64,000 bases of DNA. Origin: Phallus indusiatus. Its lineage: Eukaryota; Basidiomycota; Agaricomycetes; Phallales; Phallaceae. A program made the translations under genes and the position numbers. Under the pieces are notes generated by a model that saw only the letters and a list, made by a program, of their open reading frames with translations, had not been told where the DNA came from and ran no database searches. Shown piece after piece: positions 33,585 to 46,230 of the stretch. The DNA lies in the NCBI GenBank assembly GCA_027605045.1, contig JAQFWX010000015.1, forward strand, positions 480,455 through 544,454, given 5' to 3'. Position 1 is the stretch's first letter. The number at the start of each line of letters is the position of its first letter.

Positions 33585-36194
33585 CTACAGGGATATTGGT
33601 TTTCTTATCATCCCGTCAAGAACAGCATGCACATTCGCCCCGTCATGATGCACTCCAGAAATGGAGCTTTCGGTAGAAACCGCGATTGCTTGCGTGACGG
33701 CAGCGGGAACAGCTTGAGGTGTAGCACTGACGACACTTGCGGGAATCTGTGAGGGACTGAACGCCGGTGCAGCAGGGACCGGAGCTGAAACCTGCGTAGC
33801 GGGTTTCGGCTGCGTTTTGCTTCCTGACTCTGGCCATTCCGCCAACCAGTTTGAGAGTGTGGCTACACCTGCGTCGATGACTGTTTTGATTGTAGGGTCA
33901 ACCTCTGATTTTACGATAAGATCTGAGCAATGGAATCCATTTCCGACGTAAATTGGCTGCGAGGCCGTCGAAGCGCGTGTGTGGAAGTCGCTACTCAGCG
34001 TGGCTTCTCTCCAGGGATCCTCTAATCGAACAATGTTTCAGAAAGGACAACTCGGGGGAAGTGAAAAACAACAAACGTTTGCCATTCGCAACGAACAATC
34101 TCTGAAGATTGATATTCCAGCCTTGATATTTTGCATTGGTCGCTTTGACATTTGGAGTCGGTGGCTTGGGGAATGCTTTCGGGAACGATTGACTGCATTG
34201 ACGCTATCACAATTTTCATTGAGTCAATGGTATCACAACGAGTGTATTGAAGTCTTACCTCGAAGTATGACGGTTGGACAAGTCGGGTAACCAAGGAAGG
34301 CCAATTGGGTGGTGCTCCGTCTTGGAAAAATCCGACCTCTGTACAACTTTTAAAGACAAAAAAAACAGGTCAGCATCAAACCGATGAAAAAATCTAAATA
34401 AAACTTTACGTCACTGAAATAATTAATCTCAATAATCATGAATAAAATAGTAATGGTATTTAAGACTTACTCCATGTCCATGATCGTCCAGCATTATTTA
34501 TTGTCGTGTTTGTGTAAAACGCTTGAGAAGCATTGTATGTTCCAAGACAATCACTATTGAATTGAACGGTCAGCTTCTTTCGAACTGTATAAAGGAAAGT
34601 AATACTTCGGATCGTCCCCGTCACACACTACGTTCAAAAACAAAACAATAATGTTATTATTCCGAAATAGAAAGTAAGAATCAGGAGACCTACGAGCAGG
34701 AAGATAGATATTTTTGAAATATGAAGCAAAAGCGGGAAGTGCATGCGCAAGTCCCCAACCACTAGCTGGTGCATTGACGCCGTTCTTTACTTCCAGAGCG
34801 TCACAGGATTGGAAGAAAGTGGCATTTGGTCCGATATATGGCTGTAAACTTTGCCAATCAAATAGAATGTTCATTACTGGTAATAATTATTAAGACAGGA
34901 ATCGTAGAAAAAAAACGCTGCACATACGAGCTCCTGCAGCGTCATCCAAGTGCGTCACATCGCCCATACCAAACATGTTTTTGATCTCTTGAATTTCTTG
35001 CAGATTTCCCGAAGTAAACACTTGATCAATGTGTGAAACGACAGCTTCAATATCCGCTGAACAATTTTTAGGCATATTTTGACGAATTGGCTCAAAGTAG
35101 CCCCAATAGTCGCTGGTAATAATAATTTAGTCGTGCTTTAAATTTTCTGATCTTCGTTTGGGAAGGACGCACGTTATTGCTTCTACAACGGCAGAGGAAG
35201 CATATCCTGCCCAGAATACACCCGGTTGACTGGGAAATAATCTCAGAACGACCGAAGTTCTCAGGCTGTGCCAAAAGAATCGACTTACTCCACCAGCGTC
35301 CAGCTAACCAATGCCCCTGGCAAGTAATCAATGTTAAAATGAGTAGCATACGTTTATTCATCGAAGCCCACCTGCATAACTACCCCCAATCAGTACCCAT
35401 GGCACCTTGTCCGCAGTCAACTTGTCGCCTCCAGGCTGAGGAAGCTTGACGTTAAGCGCAAAGTACGCTAGGTCTTTCGCGGCCTATCAATAACGTGTGG
35501 GTAGAGTTCCTGCTATATTATGATAAACAGTTTACTTACTTGGTCGATAGTAAGTAGCTCCAAACTCTCATCTTCAAGGTTATCAATTGGGTTTGAAAAG
35601 CCGAAAAAGCGATGTTCGAGGATGATCGTAGTGCCGCTGTTTGCTTCAGCGACAAGCCCGTTGATTGTTCTATGAAATGAAAAAGTAAGGGAGAACGACC
35701 CTGGTGTTTGCTAAGGATTAAACTCACTGGTTCGTTAAGTACCCGATGTACGCATCGGCATTGACTTCTCCTGGTGTCATCAGAATTATAGGCCCTCCTA
35801 AGTACATGTACGAGACCCATGCTTGTAAGAGCACAATTTAATATCTGTAAATGAAACTTTTCATTACCTGGTTCGAACTCTTGCCACCTGATGGAAAAAT
35901 CGCACTTATGAGTTTAATATATTCGTTCTCAGCGGAGTATACTCACGAAGTCCAGAACCTTTGTTTGAATGTTCCTTTAGAAGGATCATTGTGGTCAATC
36001 AATTGATCAAAGAAGTAGGTCGTATTCAATGGAGGAAGAACGGCGCCTGATTTATCGAACCTGACGATGTCGGGCACCGAGACTAGAGGGATAGCAGGGC
36101 GAGGAGGGAAATTGGGATGCCGTCGGTCCTTCACAGACGATGCAAGTGAACATAGAGGCAGAAGACTGAAGATTGCGGCGAAAAAGGACTTCAT
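33585..36194 (-). CDS. Secreted serine carboxypeptidase, family S28
   Basis: About a dozen exons. The signal peptide is MKSFFAAIFSLLPLCSLAS. TYFFDQLIDHNDP followed by TFKQRFW is the typical S28 start. GGPIILMTPGE and LEHRFFGFS follow. The nucleophile Ser is in GGSYAG (codon 35379-35381), the Asp in GKQDPW and the His in GNGFHCSD, so the catalytic triad is complete. WTWMTCTEVGFFQ requires a 4-nt exon at 34410-34413. S28 enzymes (aorsin and Pro-X carboxypeptidase relatives) remove residues at acidic pH, often after proline; this one should act outside the cell. A tail of about 80 residues rich in Pro, Ala, Gln and Ser follows the catalytic domain. Exon 2 (35868-35887) has only 20 nt. Neighbouring genes also encode secreted proteins, but no operon logic applies. 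Confidence 0.9.
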
Positions 36195-36275
36195 TGTTTT
36201 GCTGGCTTTGGGCTGAGCCTGGCTTGCGACAGGAAACCGCTATACAGCAAAGGACTAGGTAGGATACTTGCTATG

Positions 36276-36283
36276 TTTATATA
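36276..36283 (-). promoter_or_regulatory. TATA box of the S28 peptidase gene
   Basis: TATATAAA on the minus strand, about 82 bp upstream of the ATG at 36194, a usual distance for a fungal core promoter. Confidence 0.55.
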
Positions 36284-37508
36284 GGCCCGAGATATGATTG
36301 CGATTGCCATGCCATGCGCGTGTTTTGTCCTTGTCCCCTCCGAGGTCCGAAGATAAGAAGATTTTACGCTTCTAAATGGTCATGTGATTCGTTATTTATA
36401 TGGAACACAAAACTCCTCACATGGATGCTTTCTATTGGCAAGCATAATTCCGATACTGAAGGCATCGTCAAGAGGGACCATATGTATCGAAGACATCACG
36501 AGTGTTGGGCTGAGCGATAAGAGTGATCAGGCGAAGTAACGGTAAAATGATACTGTGGTATTTTTTCCCATGCTAGAGACGCGTGTCAACGAAGTTCATG
36601 TTCACCGCCAGGAATTCCTGGTATCGCTAATATGTCCGAAGTAACCAACGTCAACATTCAACGCTCAAACAATCGGCGAGCCCCTTCGACACGGGTAACG
36701 ATCCTGGAACACGAAGGCATCGGAGGAAACGAAGCTGCAGATCTCTTGCTGTGAAGAGCCAGGGCGCTACAGAAAATCAAATTGTCAGCATCATATCAAG
36801 AGTCAATGCATTTCCGGAATCGCATTCGCCACAAGAGGATCTCTGACCTACTCCACGAAAATCCGTCGAAAGATAACGGAGTAAGACAATTGGATCTTAA
36901 GCTGAGACTCTGAAGCTCAGAACATGTCAAGCGACCCGGAGAGACGACTGGCACTGGCGCTGACAGCGGACACCTTCAGCTACGTAAGTAGCCAGCTTCG
37001 CAACCGTGCGTCACGTCATGCGCCACGCGTCACGCGTCACGCTCTACGTATTCAGGACGGTCCGGGCTGCAACAAGGCTGCAATGCTAACAGGATTTCCA
37101 TTGGATTGGTTTGCTCTATAACTTTCCCTTATTTTACTTAAACATCCCGATCGCAACATTGTGAATTCTTACTAAGGAGCAAACCAAGTGAATCCGAATC
37201 GGTATTCTATCGTAAATATTTTCGTGTTCAATTCTTGTTACTGATTTTGGTTTTTAGCTTCAAGGTGATCTCCCTAAGGAATAAAAGTCGCAATGATAGT
37301 CCGTTTCTGTCAGTGTTAAACAGCGTCTTGAGGATTCATCTGCGCTCTAACGGTCTCGACGCCTGTCGGAAATGTAGGATTTTACAAAAGGTTACTAAAG
37401 GTAGATTGGAACATTGTTATTCATAGGTAAATTCTACTGAAAGTCGATCATAAACTAACATATACTTAAAAAAGATTCTTCATAAATCCTGTAAAGAAAT
37501 TACAAAGA
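36284..37508. other. Spacer with a retroelement relic
   Basis: Contains the RNase H relic at 36695-36754 and a short GTCAC-rich run near 37008-37045. Otherwise no gene recognised; frames at 36924-37121 and 37235-37426 have no motif. Confidence 0.5.
36695..36754 (+). pseudogene. RNase H relic of a retroelement
   Basis: The frame reads VTILEHEGIGGNEAADLL and then a stop. This matches the C-terminal RNase H motif GHxGIxGNExAD.LA found in non-LTR retrotransposon polyproteins. Only this motif survives. I could not find the upstream catalytic region or a reverse transcriptase, so it is a short dead fragment. Confidence 0.6.
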
Positions 37509-38350
37509 TCAAGATGAGAACGGAGGTGGGGACATGGTCACGGGAGCGGTAACGACGGAAGAGCCTTGATGGGTGTTGCCAAGATAAGACCCATAATACT
37601 GGGGAAGCGGATACATGGAATAAGGATATCCCTGAGCGTAACATGAACAAAGTGGATAATATAGATAAGATGGGTAGGGTAGGTAGGGCTGAGAGTAACA
37701 GGCCGGGTTACAACAATAAAATGGGACGTATGAGAATTGAGAGACCTGGCTCGGTACGGGAGCGGCCACGGGAAGAGAAGACACCTTTACACTAGGAGCG
37801 TGTTGATTGCTGTTCAAGGGCGCGGTGTGGTTGCTGGGAGAACGCTGAATTTCCGCAACGGCAGTGGCTTCCATGTCGATCTTGGTATTCTCCCGGTTAG
37901 ATGTCTGAGACGGCGATATCTGTGTAGGCGTATGGGACTGGATCCCATCCTCATTATTGTTTGATGCTAAGACTGTGGATACGTGACGAGTGGGTCGTTG
38001 CTCTTCGGTATCAACCGGATTCGCTATATCCTTCAAGGCTTCCATTGGGACTTTGACTTTGAGCACAATCTCGTAGTTCTCCCCTACTATGGAGAAGACT
38101 GTAGACCCCTTGTCCGTTTTGTCTATCTCGTCACCGAATCTTCTTGGAGGGCGACTCAAAGAATGGGATCTATTCAGTCTAGGACGCTGACCGCGTTTGA
38201 ATCCCCCTGTTGGCAACAAAATAAGAATCAGTTATTTATGAAAGGTGAAATTTATGGCTTTTGTATACCTTTCTTCTTGAAATCGTTCGTGAGAAGTTTA
38301 GCCTTGACTTCATTGGAGTTTTCATTGAAACTCTTTGGGGATAATACCAT
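37509..38350 (-). CDS. Orphan protein with a Tyr/Pro/Ser-rich tail
   Basis: Two exons, 38269-38350 and 37509-38206, split by a 62-nt intron, give 259 residues starting MVLSPKSFNENS. The N-terminal half is basic, with an RGQRPRLNRSHSLSRPPRR segment, then a short ordered-looking stretch (TVFSIVGENYEIVLKVKVP). The C-terminal third is rich in Tyr, Pro, Ser and Cys (YLPYPSYLYYPLCSCYAQGY). I recognise no family. The composition suggests a largely disordered protein, perhaps a low-complexity assembly or RNA-associated protein, but that is inference. It lies downstream of the RNA-dependent RNA polymerase gene on the same strand, about 340 bp from its stop; I see no sign that they share a transcript. 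Confidence 0.7.
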
Positions 38351-38692
38351 AGTGGATATAGTTCGTAAAGTAATTAAGATGGGTGGCGAATGTAAAGAAG
38401 TAATTGGTTTGTCATGCCTTTTGTTACACAGTATTTATACTTTCTCTTGGGACGCAACTTTGCGGACCAACTCGGTTGTTGGTCCAAGTATTGTGGGCAA
38501 GGTTTCAACTTGACGCGTATATTGGCACCTACCACTGCCGCAGGCGTTTTGCGCAGTGGGCCTCATCGTCTGATTGTTGTCCTTACATCAGCATCGTGAG
38601 ATTTTCAACAAACCAACGATCATGTAAACAAGAGAATTTTTAAGTGACAAAGGGAAGTGACAAAGGACAATGCCAAGAATTTGAACGGCATT

Positions 38693-41600
38693 TTACGACT
38701 CGCGGACCTCCTTCCCTTCTTTGATAACAGCAAACAAAGAACTTAGAACGACAAACATGAATGAGTTCAATCCAAATATGCTGAACGCTGTGCTTGTCCG
38801 AAACACCAATAAACCAAACTGCCACGCAGCCCAAGCTCGATTCGTCCATTCATCGGTGGAAACTTGAGCTTTCGGATCGTCGCCTCTCTTCAAAATCGTC
38901 CAAATTTGCCATACCAAATGGCTGGTCTCTTCTTTGAGAGATCTACACAACTCATCTCTCCTGTGGTAGTCAAAGGACTTTGCCAGTATTGTTCCCACAA
39001 AAATCTCTTCTTCCCTTAATTTTCCACGGCCGTACGGACCTAGTCCCAACATGTAAGAGTCCCGAAAATGTTGCATTTTGGAGATGAAATGATTGAGCAG
39101 GTGAGGGATATTCATCCCAATTGTCTTTGAATTGATTTCACCTTGTCCGAAAGATTGATCTGAGATAGCACAGAGTGAACGTAATTCCTTTTCGAGATGC
39201 AATGTCGTTTCCTCATAAAAGGCAAGCGTGCTTGCATATTCGGTCTCCATCGTCCCATCGTCATTGGAGAACGACTCAGCTAGCTCCGGAAGTTTGACAT
39301 TTCTATACAAATGTCCGAGGGCATGTTTTGAGGGGTAATACTTGGTCTTTTCAGCATCAATTTCAAGCTCCGGTTTCAGATAATCAGGTTTTCGACCTCT
39401 TTTCTTCGGGAAAGGTATGTCGTCCTTGGGGACTGGTAAACCGGTTTTCGAGAAATCTACGGCTTGGCTGTGCAGATGCGCCAACTTTCGACAATCCGGA
39501 TGGTGTACCCCAGATTCCTCGGCGATTCGAAGAAAATTCGTTGAGATAAGCCCGATGCTACGAGGAAACGTTAGGAAGTTCGTTACTTGGATGAAATTGA
39601 TAAACAAACGGACGTGTCGTTCAAAATAAAATCCAACACAAAATTGATGATGTCATCCACTTTGCAATCATGATTCAACTCTTTGTTTGTGCTCGTTGGA
39701 TTATATTCCATAGGAGGAAATGGATTCGTGGGGCACAGGTCTTTGAAAGCGATAATATCGTACATATCCCCATCTAAGTCAGACCCGCTGCACTTGTTGG
39801 GAAGCGGGCGATCGCCTATATAATTGGAATGTTTACGTTTGCTTCCTCTGAATAAAAGGAAGGTACTAAATATACCTTTTTGGGAAAATACTACACAATC
39901 TTTCAGCTCTAAAAGCGGACAATCCGGTGGAAGTTTTTTACGCGATACGGCTGTTGCGAACTGCACGTCTCCGGGATGTATCACAGGAGATTTATAAACC
40001 AAAACTTTGCCTTCCACCTCAATCAATTCGTTGTTTTCCATCACAGATACTAGAGTGAAATGAAATTAAGCGATAATGCAACAAAGAAGTTTTACACACC
40101 AAATATCTCGTCTGATTCCAGAATGCTGAATTCATCGATCGTACCGACCAACTTCCAGCTCTGTGGAACGGGAATTTGCATCTTGTACTTGAGAGCCCTC
40201 ATCATATGGTATAAAGCCACCTGCATACAACGTTCCATAAAAGGGTGTTTCAAAGCAGCACCAATTGGGTTGAGTTTATGTAGATTCTGTAACGTTGTGG
40301 GGAGACCAAACGATGAGCCCATTGCATACATATCAAGACATTTTCCCGCGTCATCAAAAGATTTGAATGAGATCGCTCTTTCTGCTTGCTCGATTGCCTC
40401 TCTTTGAAGCTGCAAGAAGACCTTCCGAGGCACACCTCTGCCATAAAGAATTGCTATAAGAGGTTTGTTGAGCCGGACTCTTTTAGTCCGGTCGAAGGAA
40501 CGGGCGATTTCGAGGTGATAATGTGGTACTTCAAATTTTTTCATAGACGGACGAAGACAGATTATGCGACCGGGAAGAAGTGGATTGAGGGTAATAATTC
40601 CTTTCGCTCCTCCTATTCTGATTTGATAAACGCTTGGAGGAGGGAAATGAGAAAGGATAGTGGATTCTGATATCGTGTCATGTATTTTTCCTTGTCTGAA
40701 AAGCAGTTCTCGGTGGATAGCCATTCCCATTTCTGTGGAAAAGCAACCAACACCATCCGTGAAGCAATAGAACTTTTGTTGTACAGGTTCGTTTGAGCTC
40801 GAGCTCTCGGTCAGAAGATCGGTGCGAGGCACTGGCCTTTCCACATCGTCAACCTCAATCATTTCCCCCTCAGAGTCATCTATAATTATAGACGCGTGAG
40901 TTGCCGTAAATGCTTGGGCCAATCTTGCACCGTATCGTGCTGGACATCGGGTCAGTTGTCCCGGATATTCCATACCAATCGAGGTACGGATAGAATCCGC
41001 ACCGACCAGTCGTCCACGAACTTTGAATGGGTACATAAACCAAAATGCCAATTCCTTGAGCGAAGAATGTGAATAGTGAAGATATTGGTAACTATAAAAA
41101 TTGGTTTGTTAAATCGTACTCGGAGATGAACCATATGACTTACTGACGACCAATGAAAAAGAAGCCTCTCCTCATAATGGTGCCAACATGCTCATGCAGA
41201 AATTTTGCCTTATTGATGTTTTGTTCTTTCAGGCGAAGCGGAAGGCCTTGTTCATCGGTGAATGAAACTCGTAAAAAATGATCGAGGTGATCAGAATGTG
41301 CCCGAAGAATACGATTTGACATAGTCAGAGAAGTCGTCTGAAGATTGAACCCGAAAGGCATTATGTCGACATGATAACACTTCGTTGGACCAGCTTCTTC
41401 GTCAGAGCTCAAGCCCAAATATACGTTTCGTCTTTCGACATTTTCGCATGCCTGTATGAAACAATGATAAACGCCAGGAAGACGGGTGTCCTCGAATCCT
41501 CGTAATATGGAGCTAAGGTGTCGAATGACGTCCTCAGTAAATAGAGCCCCTTTCGTTTCTAGGAGAGTTTGAATTTGAATCTTGAGCGGAGAAAGAAGGA

Positions 41601-42315
41601 AAGCGCAGAGCTGCAAGTTGTATAGAAGACTGGCGCATTGGAATGCGACACCCCATGGGAGTTGTGGGTACCACTGATTTATTTCATCCGTGTGCTCTTT
41701 CGGATAATGTTTCCGAGTAGATATTGAACAACGCCCAATCTCGATGGGTAGTTCGGACATAAATCTGGTTTTTTGAAACATGTCAAGATCTTCAGGATGA
41801 TGGAAGACCAAACGAATGATATTCCACGTAAAAGGTGCAATATGTCTATGAAACGGGGACAATTGGGTGATTTTATGTTCTAGGGGTGATTTGTGCAGGG
41901 GTGGTCTACTCGAATGTAAAGGCTCTGCGCCATCTGGTGATGCTTCCTGCGCCACGCATTCTCGCAAAGGAGGTGGGTAGTGAAGTTTCAAAATGAGTCC
42001 GACGTTATCGCCCGTTAGTGTGTGAAAGCTTCGAATAGACGAAGAAAAAATTAGGACGGTTCGACGCGTATCTTTGCAAATACTTTGAGCGAGGATTTGT
42101 TTATTATCTTCTTTCAAAACCAATAAATATTGATCGAAAATGGTTTCGCGAGCAGCCGAATATTCCAGATAGTAAGTGCCGTCGTAACATCGATGCAGGA
42201 ATTGTATATCTCGGAGAGGAATTGCTGGGCGAGTTCAATCAGTATTCACAAATATATCCTTTGAATGTAAATCTGACGTACTTGCTTCTGCTGGCTTAGA
42301 AGGATGCGTTTGCAT
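38693..42315 (-). CDS. RNA-dependent RNA polymerase of the RNA-silencing type
   Basis: Six exons, roughly 1,120 residues. Conserved blocks run in order: FIGRHYQYLHYSHSSLKE and WFMYPFKVRGR; FTDGVGCFS; YQIRIGGAKGI; RLNKPLIAIL; VYKSPVIHPGDVQ; and the catalytic motif CSGSDLDGDMYDI, with the three aspartates encoded at 39766-39780. The C-terminal block includes HPDCRKLAHLHSQAVDFSKTG. These are the signatures of eukaryotic RdRPs such as Neurospora QDE-1, which make double-stranded RNA for Dicer in RNA interference. All catalytic aspartates are present, so it should be active. The start at 42315 (MQTHPSKPAEA) gives a first coding exon of only 34 nt and is the least certain part; the frame stays open a little further upstream but then meets a stop. 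Confidence 0.92.
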
Positions 42316-42951
42316 TGTGGCGAAGGATCGCAGAGCAGCGTAGAGGAGATATTTCAACGTGGCACTTCCAGTGCGTTTTTCAATGAAGAATCAAGAAGTC
42401 TTTATATACAGCCTCGTGTATCTGATCACTGAGTCCAGAAGCACTGTGCTTTAAACTTCACGTCTCGTATCCTCGGAAATAGAAAATAGACTTCAAAGTT
42501 CAAGACTCTGGAAACCGATTGAACTGCGAACGTCCCGACGAGCAGACTCGCAGCACAAACGTGCTTCCGGTTGGTGTGAAGATTTACATATCTAGGTAGA
42601 GTTTAACCTCAAATTTAGAAGTAGATGATGACAGTTCGCGCATTCTGGAAGCCGGCACGAGCACAGGTTCGGCCAAGCCCCTTCACACTCCGACTCGAAC
42701 TCCACCGGACCGTCATAGGTTCTGGCGGAATTTGAATCGGAGTGAAAATGCCGAGCTTCTCCTTCAAATTCAATGCTTATTTCTGTTCAGATTCGCCCCA
42801 AGCATTTCTCTTGATATCAAGTAATGACTTCATGGTAACGTTTCGGGTTCTCTACATGACATATGATACTTATGACAAAGGATCTGCGAACTTGATAGCA
42901 ACAATGGTATTGTATGCACTAGTAGCGCCATAGTCCGTAACTTGGGTTTTG
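42316..42951. other. Spacer between methyltransferase 3' end and RdRP 5' end
   Basis: About 640 bp. Likely holds the RdRP promoter and the methyltransferase terminator. No element recognised. Confidence 0.5.
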
Positions 42952-43887
42952 TTATACTGAAGAACACTTGATAAAACGACCTGTTTGATGAGACAATAGA
43001 CCGTCTTTGTCTTCCTCAGTTTGGCTCCATAAGCCTTCTTGGTTATGCTCCGCCAGCGCCGGTCTCCAATACGGGACGTTGAGGACGTACACATCTGTAG
43101 GCCTATTCAGGTTGCAACCATCGAAAAACACCTGAAATACAGTAGGGTAGTGCTAGTTTGGTATAAGTATCAAAGTGATAAGTCGTCCAACACCCACCTT
43201 CCAAAGAGGAGACCAAAGCCACTGCCAAAATCTAACGTCGGGTCGCTTGCTAGCGATATGCTCGAGAAACAAAAATTCACCGCCAGGTTTGAGCAGCTTA
43301 CAAACTAGATTTTCAATAGTTTGTTCCGGATCAGGAACCGAACAGAGTGTGAGAACAGAAATGATGGTGTCAACGGTCCCAAGTCCGCCCAAAGCGCCCG
43401 CGATGGTCTTGTAGTCTTCAGCCCCGCATGAAAGAATGAGCAGTGAGCCGTCGTCTTCGCTATATCCCGCTTTCAAAGCAGCGTCCTTAATGTGAGGGTG
43501 CCATAACACGTTTGGCTCTACAGCCACGTAACGAGTAACGTCTCCCTTGGAAAGATATTCGATAGTTGTTCCAAGACCTAAGAAAACGTCAGCATAAAGT
43601 CATCTAGGACATATAATAAGGGTACCTGCTCCCAAGTCAAGCACAGCACCTCTAGCATTGGGCGTTATGAGTCTTTCTTTGATATCACGACTGCCCTCGT
43701 TGGCGCCATGACCGAACGTCATCCAAATGTTATAAAAGATTATCTGGGACAACGCCCGTGGCTTAACGAGCAGACTCGGGGAAGAAAGTATCGCCATGAT
43801 AGTGGGCTTGACGGTGATCATAAAACAGAGTCGTAAAGGAATCAGTATGCTAAAAGCTTCTGAAAGTTTCATCTTGTTACTGTTCAC
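42952..43887 (-). CDS. SAM-dependent methyltransferase, METTL7-like
   Basis: Exons chain to about 270 residues. The N-terminus has a hydrophobic stretch (FSILIPLRLCFMITVKPTIM) that could anchor it to membrane. VLDLGAGLGTTIEYL is the SAM-binding motif I, followed by YVAVEPN (motif II region), VDTIISVLTLCSV and LLKPGGEFLFLEH, all typical of class I methyltransferases. The last exon, after an acceptor near 43113, ends with CNLNRPTD and FIKCSSV. The wording is closest to METTL7/TMT1-type enzymes, some of which methylate thiols in mammals; the substrate here is unknown. Intron 1 splits the motif I glycines (GAG then LG) and must be removed for function. Confidence 0.8.
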
Positions 43888-46079
43888 TGGGTAATTCGAG
43901 AAAGAATGAGAGAGAAAGGTGTCAAATGAAGAAAAACTTGACGAGCAGAGTTTAAGTAGGCTGATTTGAGCGCTGAGAAAGTTCTAAAACATGCAAACAA
44001 AATTGGGTTTACGGTCCTGAACGAGGTCGCACATTGCCACATGTTCGAAAACTGGTGTTGGCCGCTAGCACTCAAGAGTGGCAGGAGCTTCAGTATTCGC
44101 AAGCATTTTATCCACTGATTTGTATGGCTTCATTAGATATAAAACACGTGAAGAAAAATCCTGATTCCTAACCCCTCCCCACTCTGGGTTTGGGATTCTT
44201 GAGAGTCTGGGCTTAAAAACACTGAGGTCGTTTTTTACGGAACAGCCGGCAGCGACTTACGGGCGTGGAGTTTCAATTTCAATGGCCGCGTAGTGCAGGG
44301 AATTTCGTTGAGTCATTTGAGCCTTACAGTTAGTAATATGTAGTTACCCTGTGAGGCGCCAGCACTTACAAGAGGAAGAGTGAGCACGAGGGAAATGACG
44401 ACACTACATACATATTCTAAAGTGTCGTCGGAACCCAATAACGGAAAAGAGTAGAAATAATGTCACCTGTAAAAGCTACTCTGATGGACCATAGACAGTT
44501 CGCGCTGCGGCCGAGGATGGATCTTTGAGAGAGTCGGCCGTTGTGCTCTAGGGTTTAGGTCCATCATGTTTAATCCCTCAGAAATACAAAACTTTGTCTC
44601 ACTAATACACTATGTTCTGTAATGAAAATCCTGATGCATCGATATTTGAAGGTTTTCTGGTCTGCCCGCTGGTGCATTGTGTCGGATAGACCAGGATAGA
44701 ATTTAATGGACCAAGATAGAGTTTGATAGATTAGGATTGACCAGATCCCATCTTGTCAAGAGAGTTCTGTTGACCCAAAGGCATGATCAAGCAGATTTGA
44801 AAAATAGAATACTTCCTCTCGCTGTGTACTAGTATATGATTTCTCAGAATGCCAATGGATTGGATTTGTCAATGTTGCACATTAAAAGCATAGAAATATA
44901 ATTTAGGAATTAGGCAATGAAATTTCTCACAGAGAAGTATACTGGTTAAGCTATCGGGTCTAATCTTAATCTTCCGAACTTGTCATTGGCACGTAACTAA
45001 TTGTGAGGTGAATTTAATATTTGCGAAAAAAGAAAGGCAAAGGCCAACACTTACACCCATCCCTTCTTAGACCCTTTCTTTTTAATGCTTTTTATCACGT
45101 CCGCAAACCCGATGAACGGTTTCTCACATTTGAGGCAAATTTGTAATACAGAGTATGGACCGGGTTAAGGACAAGGACTGATGCAGGCGTTTAGCCAATT
45201 TACCTTATACAGAATCAGCTGGGCACTATTACCGTGGTAGTGCCATGTCCAAGATTTAGGTACGAGTGTTAGGGACCTAAACAGACTAATACCTCTGATG
45301 TACACCCCGCGTGTTACTATACACAGTGTAAGCTCAATCTTGTCTAGTTAGATCTATTAGACTCCTCACTCAAGGTCTCTTTGAAGACACAGGGGTGCTA
45401 TTCGGAACTCCGTTCCGTTGAAAGTTGCACAAGAAGTCCTCAGTCAAATGTGGACTAAGCTCTCTTAGGATCGACGGACATGAAGAGCTTCCACCCATCA
45501 CATCGAATAAACACTTCATCTTAGCTTGGTCCATGCACGCTTGATGAACCAACCTTTGTCCTAATGTCCCTATCAGTACCACTGGTCCTCAACTCCACAT
45601 GGCTCTCGGTTTACTCTTAAGCTGTTGTCCTGGGACGTTTTTTGGTCTGTCTCCCTCTTCCTCTTCTATGTCTCTGAAACCGGCGAACAGCTGTTCTGGA
45701 AGAGAAGGAACGACATTCTAAACCCTCTGCTGCTGTCGTGATGACGGATGATGTTGGCGACCGGAATGCAATCCACAACACCACGCTCATCCCGACATTA
45801 CGTGAAACTCAAATCACATTTACAGAAAGCTGATTCAGATGTTGATATTGATGTCAAACTGCCAGTAAAAGCGAAGGTATGTTTCTCGTGATGTTGACAA
45901 TTTGGGTATATCTCATGACTTCCCCATATATCTTAATTCATTTTTTATTGGTTCATTCGCGCTTTTTAAATCAAAATTTTGACTCCTCTCTTGCTCTGAT
46001 GCACCCTGATGTAACATCCCCTGACTTTAATGCGTCTTTCTTCTCACCTCAAAATCAATTCACCCGGTCCAATCGTACT

Positions 46080-46230
46080 CTATCATGATGTATCGGAATC
46101 CATACCATACACATCAATTTGGTCTGCCCTATCATGGTCTACCATAATCTATCGGGATCCATACCATACAAATTGATTTAATCTTCGCAATCATGGTCTA
46201 ACATAATCTATCGGGATCCAAAACATACTA
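46080..46230. repeat. Tandem repeat, about 59-bp unit, three copies
   Basis: Units start at about 46080, 46129 and 46188. Each carries TATCATG or ATCATGG, then TATCGGGATCC and CATACCATAC, with differences. The first unit lacks about 10 bp present in the second, and the third is partial. Confidence 0.7.

Noticed and set aside
37983..38513. A 176-codon plus-strand frame
   Set aside because: Lies antisense to the two-exon orphan gene, which has clean splice sites; no motif in the plus frame.
39583..40044. A separate gene containing the DLDGD motif
   Set aside because: It is two internal exons of the RdRP with the intervening intron read through; flanking exons join in phase.
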